NCBI GenBank assembly: GCA_947631085.1
Contig: CANRJY010000001.1
Location: forward strand, 186,001-250,000
DNA: 64,000 bases
Source of the DNA: an uncultured Clostridia bacterium
GTDB taxonomy: Bacteria > Bacillota > Clostridia > UBA1381
Direction: 5' to 3'
In this document: positions 16,636 to 24,900 of the stretch, piece after piece
Position numbering within the stretch: position 1 is the first letter of the stretch
Layout: each line of letters begins with the position of its first letter
Notes under the pieces: model-generated
What the model was told of the DNA's origin: nothing
What the model saw: only the letters and a program-made list of their open reading frames with translations
The model's database searches: none
Program-made: the position numbers and the translations under genes

Positions 16636-17934
16636 TCACTCGAATTGTAAAGCCCCTTTCATCACTCCGTTTTCGGCGTTTTCCAAAATTACATCGCGTA
16701 TCTGCCCGCCGAGCTCGTCCGCGCTTTGTACGCGCACGGTTATATAATTGTCGGTTTTGCCCTCGTATTCGCCGTTTTTTGCGCGTTTTTCGAACAAAAC
16801 GGGCATGGTTTTGCCTATAAATCCCGATAAAAATTCGTCGCGGTGATTTTTGGTTCGCTCTATTACCTCGCGGCTTCGTTTCTCCTTTACCTCGGGCGCG
16901 ATTTGGTCGGGACGCTTCGCGGCGGGTGTGCCGCGTCGGCGGGAATACTGAAATACATGCGCGTCGGCGAATTTTATCTCGTCAATGAATTTCAGCGTTT
17001 CGTTAAATTCCTCGTCCGTTTCGCCCGGAAAACCCACCATGATATCCGTCGTGATTGCCGCGTCGTCGAACGCCTCGCGCAAGCCTTTAACGATTTGTGC
17101 AAACTCCGCCGTCGTGTATTTTCTGTTCATTCGCCTGAGCGTCGCGTCGCAGCCCGATTGGAGCGATATATGAAAATGACGGCACAGCTTTTTCGATCGG
17201 CTGATTTTTTCTATAAACTCATGATCAAGCGTCATAGGCTCGATCGACGACAGCCTGATACGCTTCACTCCCTCGATTTTGTCAACCTTTAAAATCAAAT
17301 CCGCGAGCGAAGTGTTCCCCAAATCCGCGCCGTACGACGCGACGTGTATGCCGACGAGGATCATTTCGGAAAAACCGTTTTTCACAAGCTCCCCGATCTC
17401 GTCAAGCACGCTCTCCTCGCGGCGGCTCCTCACAGGTCCGCGCGCGTAGGGAATTATGCAGTACGAACAGAACTGATTGCAGCCCTCCTGAATTTTGATA
17501 TACGCCCTCGTGCGTCCCTCATAGCTGTTTATGCGAAGCTCCTCAAATTCATGATTTGTCATAATATCGCCCACGCCGTTGACGCTCGATTTGACCGTAA
17601 GATCTTCAACGCGCTCGACTATCGACGCGCGCTCCTTCGTGCCGATAACGAGATTTACTCCATCTATCGACAGCACCTCGTCGGGCGCGGTCTGCGCGTA
17701 GCAGCCCGTTACCGCGATTATTGCGTTCGGATTGGTTTTTTTCGCTCTGCGTATCATCTGACGCGATTTCCTGTCGCCGATATTCGTAACCGAGCAGGTG
17801 TTTATCACATAAACGTCCGCCTTTTCGGAAAAATCCACTATTTCGTAATTTTTTTTCTTAAAAATCTCCGTCATAGCTTCCGTTTCGTACTGATTTACCT
17901 TGCATCCGAGTGTGTAAAATGCCGCTTTTTTCAT
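16636..17934 (-). CDS. mtaB: tRNA t6A37 methylthiotransferase MtaB
   Basis: A 432-residue enzyme that converts t6A to ms2t6A at position 37 of ANN-decoding tRNAs. It carries the methylthiotransferase N-terminal domain with three cluster cysteines (TLGCKVNQYE, NTCSVTN, VTGCYAQ), the radical SAM motif EGCNQFCSYCIIPYARG, and a C-terminal TRAM-like region (about 375-430). The GCKVNQYE signature favours MtaB over MiaB or RimO. It starts at ATG 17934 with a GGAG site and lies 45 bases ahead of lepA. Confidence 0.94.
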   Translation of the reverse strand: MKKAAFYTLGCKVNQYETEAMTEIFKKKNYEIVDFSEKADVYVINTCSVTNIGDRKSRQMIRRAKKTNPNAIIAVTGCYAQTAPDEVLSIDGVNLVIGTKERASIVERVEDLTVKSSVNGVGDIMTNHEFEELRINSYEGRTRAYIKIQEGCNQFCSYCIIPYARGPVRSRREESVLDEIGELVKNGFSEMILVGIHVASYGADLGNTSLADLILKVDKIEGVKRIRLSSIEPMTLDHEFIEKISRSKKLCRHFHISLQSGCDATLRRMNRKYTTAEFAQIVKGLREAFDDAAITTDIMVGFPGETDEEFNETLKFIDEIKFADAHVFQYSRRRGTPAAKRPDQIAPEVKEKRSREVIERTKNHRDEFLSGFIGKTMPVLFEKRAKNGEYEGKTDNYITVRVQSADELGGQIRDVILENAENGVMKGALQFE

Positions 17935-18024
17935 TTATTGCTCCTTATTTTATGTAAATTTGCCTTGTTTTTACGGTTTAACAAAATTATTATATCTAAT
18001 TTTCACAAAAATTTCAATACCCCC

Positions 18025-18053
18025 TTGACTTCTAAAAGAAAAAAGTGTATTAT
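18025..18053 (+). promoter_or_regulatory. Promoter of the HPr-like gene
   Basis: -35 TTGACT (18025-18030), 17-base spacer, -10 TATTAT (18048-18053). A short hairpin GTACTT/AGTAC follows in the leader. Confidence 0.85.
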
Positions 18054-18111
18054 GCCCTTGTACTTGAGAGAGAGTACATAAAATTTACAGAAAATAAGGA
18101 GGAGAAAAACC

Positions 18112-18342
18112 ATGAAAACAATCAACTTACTTTTAAGCTCGATTAACGACGTAAAGGATTTCGTTAACACGGTTAGCAAGTACGACTTTGACGTTGATTT
18201 AACATCAGGCAGATATGTCGTAGACGCTAAGTCAATCATGGGAATATTCAGTCTTGATTTATCAAAGCCGATTAAGGTTGAGATTCATTCAGATGACTGC
18301 GATAAGTTCCTTGCTGAGGTTGACAAGTTCATCGTTAAATAA
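18112..18342 (+). CDS. HPr-like protein lacking the phosphorylatable histidine
   Basis: This 76-residue protein has the HPr fold pattern. The regulatory-serine segment is well kept: VDAKSIMGIFSLDL, with Ser41 at the place of HPr Ser46. The catalytic loop is not: where HPr has G-x-H-A-R-P there is LSSINDVKDF, so the PTS phosphoryl-accepting His15 is gone. It cannot pass phosphate in sugar transport, but like Bacillus Crh it might be phosphorylated on serine and act in carbon regulation. That is inference. It is a single-gene unit with a strong promoter, an AAGGAGGAG site and a strong terminator, suggesting high expression. Confidence 0.85.
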   Translation: MKTINLLLSSINDVKDFVNTVSKYDFDVDLTSGRYVVDAKSIMGIFSLDLSKPIKVEIHSDDCDKFLAEVDKFIVK

Positions 18343-18373
18343 TTTACGATTGTTATAATTGAGAAAAAACAGA

Positions 18374-18408
18374 AAATGCATACCGCAGAATGCGGTATGC
18401 ATTTTTTC
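18374..18408 (+). terminator. Terminator of the HPr-like gene
   Basis: Perfect stem ATGCATACCGCA/TGCGGTATGCAT (18376-18402 overall) followed by TTTTTT. Confidence 0.9.
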
Positions 18409-18542
18409 TGCGGCAATATTACATTCAAGCTTGCAATATTACCTTTTTAAATATGTTCTTCATCATATCATCCGTCAAAATTTAATATCTTTCTGTCCCT
18501 CTCATATCATATAAACGGATAACGATATGATTTTTGTCATAT

Positions 18543-19325
18543 TTAATAATGAAATTCCTTTATAATTTCCTCCAAAACCGCTCTGTCAATGTTGGAGCTT
18601 ATCTCATAAAGCGCAGTGCCGTCATTCCATTCCGCGGTCGTCCAATCTTCCGCATTGTCACGCGTGTAATAATACAGCCGCACCTGTTTGTCACCTATCG
18701 CTTTGTCCGAAGCTTCGCCGTTTTCGGTGTGTATTGTCATGCCCGAAGCCTCGTTCTCGTCGATTAGCGTTATATCAATTTTGATAATATCGTTCCCGTC
18801 TTTGTAATCTGCCCTGATTTGTTTATTTGAATAAATTTGTATCTTGTCGAGAATCATGTTATCCGGCATATAATTAGGTTTTTGAAGCTTTATTCCTAAT
18901 TGATTTTCGGCATTGTGAAAGGCTTCGCCGTTATTTGCGTCATCCCGCTCCAAATCAGTTTCGTTTCCTCTTTTTATTTTGATTGTGTCGGACGTTATCT
19001 GATTAATTGTGTTAAACACAAAGTTTTTAACCGCGCCGACACAGAGCGATATCGCGAGCAAGGCAGATATAATCGCCGCTATGAGCAGTACTTTCTTCCA
19101 TGTCTTTTTCACGCGCACGGGTTTTTCACGGGCGGCGCTGTCCTTGCAGGCGCTCATGATTCTTTTATACATATCCTCGGGCGGCAGTGAATATCCTTTT
19201 TCTCTCATTTCATCATCGCTGAGAACCGGAGTGTCGTCCTCGCTTTCCATATATAGCGCGGCGCTTTCTTTTATGATTTCATCAAAGGCATTTCTGACCC
19301 TTTCATACCTCTCATTATTTTTCAC
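18543..19325 (-). CDS. DUF4367 membrane protein, likely anti-sigma partner
   Basis: About 260 residues: a cytoplasmic N-terminus (1-80), one transmembrane helix (KVLLIAAIISALLAISLCVGAV) and an extracytoplasmic domain resembling DUF4367 (KPNYMPDNMILDKIQIYS, IKIDITLID, GDKQVRLYYYTRDNAEDWTTAEW). It overlaps the end of the upstream ECF sigma gene, so it is most likely the membrane regulator of that sigma factor. I chose GTG at 19325, which has GGAGG 8 bases upstream; another GTG at 19334 overlaps that site. No zinc finger is present, unlike the first anti-sigma gene. Confidence 0.78.
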   Translation of the reverse strand: MKNNERYERVRNAFDEIIKESAALYMESEDDTPVLSDDEMREKGYSLPPEDMYKRIMSACKDSAAREKPVRVKKTWKKVLLIAAIISALLAISLCVGAVKNFVFNTINQITSDTIKIKRGNETDLERDDANNGEAFHNAENQLGIKLQKPNYMPDNMILDKIQIYSNKQIRADYKDGNDIIKIDITLIDENEASGMTIHTENGEASDKAIGDKQVRLYYYTRDNAEDWTTAEWNDGTALYEISSNIDRAVLEEIIKEFHY

Positions 19326-19908
19326 CGGACTCACCTCCGCCCAAAAAATATTCCTTTACAGATTCGCTTACAGCTTCATATAATATAGACCTCGCTCTGC
19401 TCAATCTCGAATATACCGTATTTTCGGATAAGTGCAGACACTCTGCTATCTCCTTTACCGAAAAGCCCATGTAATAGTGCAGGACGATGACCTCGGAATG
19501 TATCGGCTTCAGAGCACGCAGCTCGTCCATAAGCTCCTTCGCCGCTTCCTTTCTTACAAGTTCGTTAAGAGGCGCGTTTTCGAAAATATCCGCGCACTCG
19601 TCAAATACCGCGTCATCATCCAAAACAATATTTATATGCTTTTTATAAGTGGAGTCCTTCTTGTTCGAATCTATAACGGTACTCTTGGTAACCAATCTGA
19701 TCCACCTTTTAATTGCTCTTTCATTCTGAAATTTTCCTAAAGTGCCGTATAATTTCACAAATACATCCTGCATGATTTCTTCTTTTAAAGACTCGTCAGT
19801 CACTGTGGAATTATTAATTTGAGCCCATACCATATTCTTGTATTTTAAGTACAGATACTCAAAATCAAAATTGCCGTCCTCAAAAGGCGCAGCCATAAAT
19901 ATTATCAA
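19315..19908 (-). CDS. ECF RNA polymerase sigma factor (second)
   Basis: This ~197-residue protein has sigma region 2 (about 20-85: YLYLKYKNMVWAQI, EIMQDVFVKLYGTLGKF) and region 4 (about 125-180: HSEVIVLHYYMGFSVKEIAECLHLSENTVYSRLSRARSIL, in parts). The start is uncertain. A GAGGTG site sits 6 bases before a TTG at 19908, which I prefer; a GTG at 19917 overlaps that site, and the ATG at 19896 is 18 bases away. It overlaps the DUF4367 gene, giving a second sigma/membrane-regulator pair. Confidence 0.83.
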   Translation of the reverse strand: MIIFMAAPFEDGNFDFEYLYLKYKNMVWAQINNSTVTDESLKEEIMQDVFVKLYGTLGKFQNERAIKRWIRLVTKSTVIDSNKKDSTYKKHINIVLDDDAVFDECADIFENAPLNELVRKEAAKELMDELRALKPIHSEVIVLHYYMGFSVKEIAECLHLSENTVYSRLSRARSILYEAVSESVKEYFLGGGESGEK

Positions 19909-19953
19909 TATAAACACCTCAGCATTCGTTTACATAAATCATATTTCGTTTCT

Positions 19954-20799
19954 TTACGGCTTTTCCAGGGTTATTCTTCCTATTTTTGCGCTTCTCAGTT
20001 CATCGAGAACCATATTCGCGGCGCGCTCCATATCGATTTCTCCCCCCGATATTACAAAACCGCGCTTTTTGCCTATTCTTTCGAGTATTTCATACCCCTC
20101 GAACCCGTCAACGCTTTCAAGCTTATACCTCGCGCATAACAAATCGGCATAGTTGTCCCTCAAATATTCGCAAAGGGAATACGCCAAAAGCTCGGTATTG
20201 ATTATTTCATCCTTGATCGCACCAGTATATGCAAGACGTTTCGCGACCTCCTGATCCTCAAATTTCGGCGCGAGTATGCCCGGGGTGTCCAAAAGTTCAA
20301 CGTCGCCCTTCAGCCGTATCCACTGCTTGCCGCGCGTAACGCCCGGTCTGTCGCCGGTTTTCGTGCTCGCCTTGCCGGCGAGACGGTTTATAAGACTTGA
20401 TTTGCCCACATTCGGTATTCCCACCATCATAATTTTGAGCGTCCTGTTGCGCCCTTTTTCTCTTTCGCGGTCGATTTTATCCTGTATCAGCCCTCTCGCC
20501 TCAGCGGTTATTTTATTTACACCTGCGCCTGTGGCGCAACTTATCGGAATAACCTTTATTCCCTCGCCACCGTATCGGTTTATCCACGCGTCGGTGAGAG
20601 ATTGGTCGGCCAAATCGGACTTATTCAAGACAATAAGTCGCGGCTTGTTTTTTATTATATCATTAAAATACGGATTTCTGCCGGAATATGGTATGCGCGC
20701 ATCGAGAATTTCAACGACCACGTCAATCATTTTCAGATTTTCCTCGATCAGGCGCCGCGTTTTCGCCATATGCCCGGGAAACCATTGTAAATTCTGCAT
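19954..20799 (-). CDS. ylqF: Ribosome biogenesis GTPase YlqF/RbgA
   Basis: A 281-residue circularly permuted GTPase needed for late 50S assembly. The order of motifs is NKSDLAD (G4) first, then GIPNVGKSSLINRLAGK (G1) and DTPGI (G3), the signature of the permuted family. It opens with the family start NLQWFPGHMAKTRR. It follows lepB by 107 bases, within the common order rplS-lepB-ylqF. Confidence 0.95.
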   Translation of the reverse strand: MQNLQWFPGHMAKTRRLIEENLKMIDVVVEILDARIPYSGRNPYFNDIIKNKPRLIVLNKSDLADQSLTDAWINRYGGEGIKVIPISCATGAGVNKITAEARGLIQDKIDREREKGRNRTLKIMMVGIPNVGKSSLINRLAGKASTKTGDRPGVTRGKQWIRLKGDVELLDTPGILAPKFEDQEVAKRLAYTGAIKDEIINTELLAYSLCEYLRDNYADLLCARYKLESVDGFEGYEILERIGKKRGFVISGGEIDMERAANMVLDELRSAKIGRITLEKP

Positions 20800-20821
20800 A
20801 ATTTTTCCTTTCCTATAAGCA

Positions 20822-20885
20822 GAGGCGAACCGTGTTGACCCGTCCGTGATTATCTCACGAACATCGAGCGCGGTTCGCCCCTATA
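20822..20885. repeat. Palindromic intergenic element sharing GTTCGCCCCTATA with 36965-36977
   Basis: GGCGAACCG near 20824-20832 pairs with CGGTTCGCC at 20871-20879, enclosing about 38 bases. The right arm continues into CCTATA. The same right arm, GTTCGCCCCTATA, occurs at 36965-36977 in the last hairpin of the thrC-galK array. It may also act as a terminator or processing hairpin between lepB and ylqF. Confidence 0.5.
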
Positions 20886-20906
20886 ATATACTCAACTGTT
20901 TTATTT

Positions 20907-21590
20907 TTACCGCGTTATACCCATTTTGTTAAGCGGCCAAATGCGTATCTGCGATTTACCCAGTATGGCCTCCATAGGCACCTGTCCGAGCTCAGCGGTT
21001 CGGCTGTCTTTGCTTCGCGGACGGTTATCGCCCATTACAAACACCATTCCGTCATCAACCGTAAGCGGGTACTGTACCGTCGGGTCAAGCGGCGTCGTCT
21101 CGCCGTCGTAATACGGCTCCTCCAGTTCGGCTCCGTCGACGTATACCTTGCCGTCGCGCAAATCTATCGTCTGTCCCGGGAGTCCGATCACGCGCTTTAC
21201 ATAGTATTTCTTTTCCAGCTCGTTCGGCTTGTGGAACGGCAGATTCGCGAAGAATGAAAGTCTCATCTTGGTAAATGACGACAGCTCCTCTTTGTCCTGC
21301 GCAAGAGCCATTTCGTCAAATATTTCCTCGCGCGCCTTATATCGGCTGTCGAGAATTATTATGTCGCCCTGATGCGGCTTATATCCGAGCTTTGTCACGA
21401 TCAATCTGTCGTTGTTTACAAGCGTCGGGAACATACTGGAGCCGTCCACACGCACCACGTCAAATACGAATGCTCTTATCAAAAGCGCGATAATAACCGC
21501 GATCGCAATCGTGTACACCCATTCCCATATTTCTTTTCCTAAATTAAATTCCTTTTCCTGATTTTGAGAATTTTCATTCTGCTCGCTCAT
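20907..21590 (-). CDS. lepB: Signal peptidase I
   Basis: A 227-residue membrane serine protease that removes signal peptides from exported proteins. One N-terminal transmembrane helix (about 22-45) is followed by box B GSSMFPTL with catalytic Ser52, box D YVKRVIGLPG with catalytic Lys132, and box E MGDNRPRSKDSR. An acidic Gln-rich N-tail is cytoplasmic. It lies between rplS and ylqF. Its clients in this window include the secreted beta-helix protein, the SLH protein and the GH2 protein. Confidence 0.95.
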   Translation of the reverse strand: MSEQNENSQNQEKEFNLGKEIWEWVYTIAIAVIIALLIRAFVFDVVRVDGSSMFPTLVNNDRLIVTKLGYKPHQGDIIILDSRYKAREEIFDEMALAQDKEELSSFTKMRLSFFANLPFHKPNELEKKYYVKRVIGLPGQTIDLRDGKVYVDGAELEEPYYDGETTPLDPTVQYPLTVDDGMVFVMGDNRPRSKDSRTAELGQVPMEAILGKSQIRIWPLNKMGITR

Positions 21591-21700
21591 TTTTGGACCT
21601 CCCTGTTTTTAATATGTTCACATTTTATCATGTAAATATTACAATATAATGAACATGAGATAAACATTCTATAAATTTATCCCAAAATAATCAAGACAAA

Positions 21701-21724
21701 AACGGGACACAAACATGTCCCGTT
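21701..21724 (-). terminator. Terminator of rplS
   Basis: Stem AACGGGACA/TGTCCCGTT (21701-21709 with 21716-21724), followed on the minus strand by TTTTTG. It partly separates rplS from lepB. Confidence 0.8.
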
Positions 21725-21740
21725 CGCATATGTCAAGGAG

Positions 21741-22097
21741 TTATATTCTTTCCTTAACCTTAGCCGCCTTACCTACTCTGTCACGCAGATAGTAAAGCTT
21801 CGCCCTTCTTACTTTACCCTTTCTCGAAACTTCGATTCTCTCGATGTTGGGTGAGTTTACAGGCCATGTTTTTTCAACGCCTACGCCGTAAGAAAGACGT
21901 CTTACAGTGAAGGTCTCCGCGATGCCGCCGCCCTGCTTTTTGATGATTGTTCCTTCAAACATCTGAGTTCTTGTGCGGCTGCCCTCTACGATTCTCTGAT
22001 ATACCTTTACATTGTTGCCGACAACAAGCTCGGGTAAATCTGTTCTGATTTGGTCTTTTGTCAAAGCGTTAATGATTTCTGTTGCGTTTGCCATCAT
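21741..22097 (-). CDS. rplS: 50S ribosomal protein L19
   Basis: This 118-residue protein at the 30S-50S interface is recognisable by [49 protein letters not shown] (in parts) and [22 protein letters not shown]. Two adjacent ATG codons (22097 and 22094) both suit the GGAGG site. Its promoter is at 22166-22194, leaving a leader of about 60 nt with a short GC-rich stem that may allow autogenous control; I cannot confirm that it matches the known L19 leader. Confidence 0.97.
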   Translation of the reverse strand: MMANATEIINALTKDQIRTDLPELVVGNNVKVYQRIVEGSRTRTQMFEGTIIKKQGGGIAETFTVRRLSYGVGVEKTWPVNSPNIERIEVSRKGKVRRAKLYYLRDRVGKAAKVKERI

Positions 22098-22165
22098 TAA
22101 TTCCTCCTTAAATTCTTAGACTTTCGTGCCGACCGAGGCAGAGGACTGTCCGTAATAACTATAGG

Positions 22166-22194
22166 ATTATAACACACTGTAACGGAAAATGCAA
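22166..22194 (-). promoter_or_regulatory. Promoter of rplS
   Basis: On the minus strand: -35 TTGCAT (22194-22189), 17-base spacer, -10 TATAAT (22171-22166). Confidence 0.85.
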
Positions 22195-22280
22195 GTGTTT
22201 TTTGAAAAAAATACTTAAAATTTTTTAAACATAAATCCGCGCACACGCTCGTAGGATAGTATTACAACGGAGGATTAATC

Positions 22281-23438
22281 ATGAAATTCAAAACTATCGT
22301 CATTACGAAAAAGAAATTAACCGGATTTGCAGCCGTTCTCGCAGCCGCCGGCGTTCTTGCGGGAACGGCGGCTTATTTTAAAGCGCGCGGCGCCGAGGTC
22401 CTTCCCGTCTTTAACGCGGACAAACCTAACTACGAGGAAATTTTGGACGAGGGGCTCTCAAACGGCGGCGAATTTAATATAAAATCGTTTATAACCAAGC
22501 TTTTGGGCTTTGACCCTCGGGAGCCGGAAACAATACTAAAGGAGTTCTCGCCCGTTATGGACGATTCGACGGCGGCGGAATATCCGCAGGATACCGCTCA
22601 GGCTGCCGAAGTAACCGCTGAACCTGCCGAAAATACCGAAGTGGAGGAACCCGTATCGCCGGAAAACACGTCCGAAAGCATATCCGATCCGCCCCTACCC
22701 ATGCCGGAGCAAATCCGCACATCAACGGGACTGTCCGTCAACAATGCGAGCAGCTATTCGGTAGACGTTGACCGCATGTGCGCCGAAAATCTGACGTTTT
22801 CCAACACAGCCGGAGAACCGCTTGTGCTGATAGTCCACACGCATACCACCGAATGCTATGACGGCGACCAAATGGCAGGCGAAACGGAACGCACCACAGA
22901 CGACACAAAGAACGTGATTGAAATAGGGAATGTGATTCAAAGCGTACTTGAGGAAAACGGCATAGGCTGCGTACACGATATCACCTATCACGACTACCCG
23001 TCATACCAGGGCTCATATACGCGCGCCCTTTCAACAATTCAAAGCAATCTCGGGCAATATCCGTCGATAAAAATTGTGCTTGACGTACACCGCGACGCGT
23101 TCATTTACGAGGACGGCACCAAGCTGAAAGTCGACCGCGCCGGCTGCGACCCGCCCGCCTCGCAGGTTATGCTCGTCGCCGGTACCGACAGCATGGGGCT
23201 CTCACACGACAACTGGCGCGAGAATCTTAAATTTGCGGCAAAAATACAAAATGCCGCGCAAATAATGTACCCCGGGCTGATGCGTCCGATAAATCTGCGG
23301 ACAGAGCGCTTTAACATGCACATGACGCCCGGCAGTCTGATTATGGAGGTAGGCTCGAACGGCAACACGCTCGCCGAGGCGAAGGAGGGAGCGCGCGAAG
23401 CCGCAAGAGCAGTCGCGGCGGCTGTATTATCGGGATAA
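22281..23438 (+). CDS. spoIIP: Stage II sporulation protein P
   Basis: A 385-residue membrane-anchored peptidoglycan hydrolase (amidase and endopeptidase) that, with SpoIID and SpoIIM, drives engulfment of the forespore. It has an N-terminal membrane helix (about 12-33), a disordered Pro/Glu/Thr-rich linker (about 95-150), and the SpoIIP catalytic domain with VLIVHTHTTECY, VLDVHRDAF, QVMLVAGTDS and LIMEVGSNGNTLAEA. The GGAGG site and ATG are clear. It is a single-gene unit between divergent rplS and convergent corC. A sporulation sigma promoter is expected, but I could not define one. Confidence 0.95.
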   Translation: MKFKTIVITKKKLTGFAAVLAAAGVLAGTAAYFKARGAEVLPVFNADKPNYEEILDEGLSNGGEFNIKSFITKLLGFDPREPETILKEFSPVMDDSTAAEYPQDTAQAAEVTAEPAENTEVEEPVSPENTSESISDPPLPMPEQIRTSTGLSVNNASSYSVDVDRMCAENLTFSNTAGEPLVLIVHTHTTECYDGDQMAGETERTTDDTKNVIEIGNVIQSVLEENGIGCVHDITYHDYPSYQGSYTRALSTIQSNLGQYPSIKIVLDVHRDAFIYEDGTKLKVDRAGCDPPASQVMLVAGTDSMGLSHDNWRENLKFAAKIQNAAQIMYPGLMRPINLRTERFNMHMTPGSLIMEVGSNGNTLAEAKEGAREAARAVAAAVLSG

Positions 23439-23440
23439 AA

Positions 23441-23464
23441 AAGGAGCGGATATTTCCGCTCCTT
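23441..23464. terminator. Bidirectional terminator between spoIIP and the CorC-type gene
   Basis: Perfect stem AAGGAGCGGA/TCCGCTCCTT, with a minus-strand T run (TTTTTT) just outside. It lies between two convergent stop codons. Confidence 0.85.
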
Positions 23465-23467
23465 CAA

Positions 23468-24730
23468 TTATTCGTCTTTTTTCGATTCCGGCTCCGCGTC
23501 CATATGTACTCTTATTTCAAGAACATGTCGGGAATCGCGTTTCGTTACCGTTACGGTAATATTTTTGTATTTGAACGTGTCGTTTATCTCCGGAATTTTG
23601 CCGAGCGCGTCAGTCACCCAGCCGCCGACGGTTTGGATATCCTCATTTTCGTCCTCGCTCATACCAAGGTACTCGAACATATCCTCCAAATCCGCTCCGC
23701 ATTTTACGATATAGTCGTTTCTGCCCACTTTACGGAAATTCTCGACCACCTTATCGTGTTCGTCCCAAATTTCCCCGACAAGCTCCTCGATTATATCCTC
23801 AAGCGTGACGATACCGACCGTGCCGCCGTATTCGTCTATGATCACCGCCAAATGTGATTTTTTTCGCTGCAGCTCGCGCATAAGCTCGGATATTTTCATT
23901 GACGGGATTATAAAAACCGGCTCGGATATTACCTTTCGTATCGAAATTCCCGCATCTTCTATGCGGCGGAAATCCTTTTCGTTGAGCACACCGATAATAT
24001 TGTCAATCGTGTCGCTGTAAACAGGCAGACGCGAGAAGCCGCTTTCGCGGAATTTTCTGTTGATTTCTTCATTATCCTCGGTAATATCCACCGCCACCAC
24101 GTCAACGCGGCTTGTGTGAATATCTATCGCCTCGATGTCATTAAACTCGATAGCGTTTCGGATAAGCTCGCTTTCCTCATTGTCAATCTCGCCGTCATTT
24201 TGAGCCTCCTCAACCATAGTGAGAAGCTCCTCCTCAGTAACGCCGCGCGAATCGTCGCTTTTGAACACCTTTGAAATCATATTCTGCCACAATCCGAACA
24301 GCGCAATTAAAGGCTTCAGCACGGTTACGACAGCTTTCATAAACGGCGCTGAAACAATCGCGAATTTCTCAGGCGAGTTTTTTGCCATTGTTTTCGGCGA
24401 AATCTCACCGAAAATCAGCACCAGCACGGTCATAACTATAGTAGAGATCGTAGGGCCTATCTCGCCGAAATGGCTTATAAAGATCACAGTAGCGAGAGAA
24501 GTCGCGGCTATGTTTACTATATTGTTTCCGATAAGTATTCCGGCAATCAGCTTATCGTAATCCTCCGCGAGCTTCAACGCTGCATTTGCGCGTCGGTTCC
24601 CGTTATTCGCCATACTTTTCACGCGAATCTTATTCATCGACGTAAACGCCGTTTCGCTCGCGGAAAAATACGCGGATCCGAGAATTAACAATACCAATAT
24701 TAAAATTTGTACAATAGTGTCACTGTCCAA
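23468..24730 (-). CDS. CNNM/CorC-type hemolysin-family transporter
   Basis: This 420-residue membrane protein has a DUF21/CNNM transmembrane domain (about 1-180: YFSASETAFTSMNKIRVKSM, IGNNIVNIAATSLATVIF, VLIFGEISPKTMAKNSPE), a CBS pair (about 200-320, ending LAVIIDEYGGTVGIVTLEDIIEELVGEI in parts) and a C-terminal CorC_HlyC domain (about 335-410). The family exports or balances Mg2+ or other divalent cations. The start is TTG at 24730, the only usable codon in frame after a stop; its ribosome site is unusually distant (AGGAG about 15 bases upstream), so translation may be weak. A promoter lies at 24836-24864. Confidence 0.9.
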   Translation of the reverse strand: MDSDTIVQILILVLLILGSAYFSASETAFTSMNKIRVKSMANNGNRRANAALKLAEDYDKLIAGILIGNNIVNIAATSLATVIFISHFGEIGPTISTIVMTVLVLIFGEISPKTMAKNSPEKFAIVSAPFMKAVVTVLKPLIALFGLWQNMISKVFKSDDSRGVTEEELLTMVEEAQNDGEIDNEESELIRNAIEFNDIEAIDIHTSRVDVVAVDITEDNEEINRKFRESGFSRLPVYSDTIDNIIGVLNEKDFRRIEDAGISIRKVISEPVFIIPSMKISELMRELQRKKSHLAVIIDEYGGTVGIVTLEDIIEELVGEIWDEHDKVVENFRKVGRNDYIVKCGADLEDMFEYLGMSEDENEDIQTVGGWVTDALGKIPEINDTFKYKNITVTVTKRDSRHVLEIRVHMDAEPESKKDE

Positions 24731-24835
24731 TTCTTCTTTTTCACTCTCCTAAGAATTTTTATAGCTGCGTCGCCGCAGCATTATGTTTCAATATTTTCTC
24801 GAGTATCAAAAACACTTTTATCGATACTTGGAGCT

Positions 24836-24864
24836 ATTATACCATAGTATTTCGTCAAAGTCAA
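24836..24864 (-). promoter_or_regulatory. Promoter of the CorC-type gene
   Basis: On the minus strand: -35 TTGACT (24864-24859), 17-base spacer ending in extended TGG, -10 TATAAT (24841-24836). The leader is about 100 nt and contains two small hairpins, including GCTGCG/CGCAGC near 24763-24778. Confidence 0.8.
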
Positions 24865-24900
24865 ATCGTTATCGTGAAAAGCCGTATTTTTAACGAAAAT

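Noticed and set aside
24731-24900. Mg2+ (M-box) riboswitch upstream of the CorC-type gene
   Set aside because: The leader is about 100 nt with only two small hairpins; M-box core sequences are not present.
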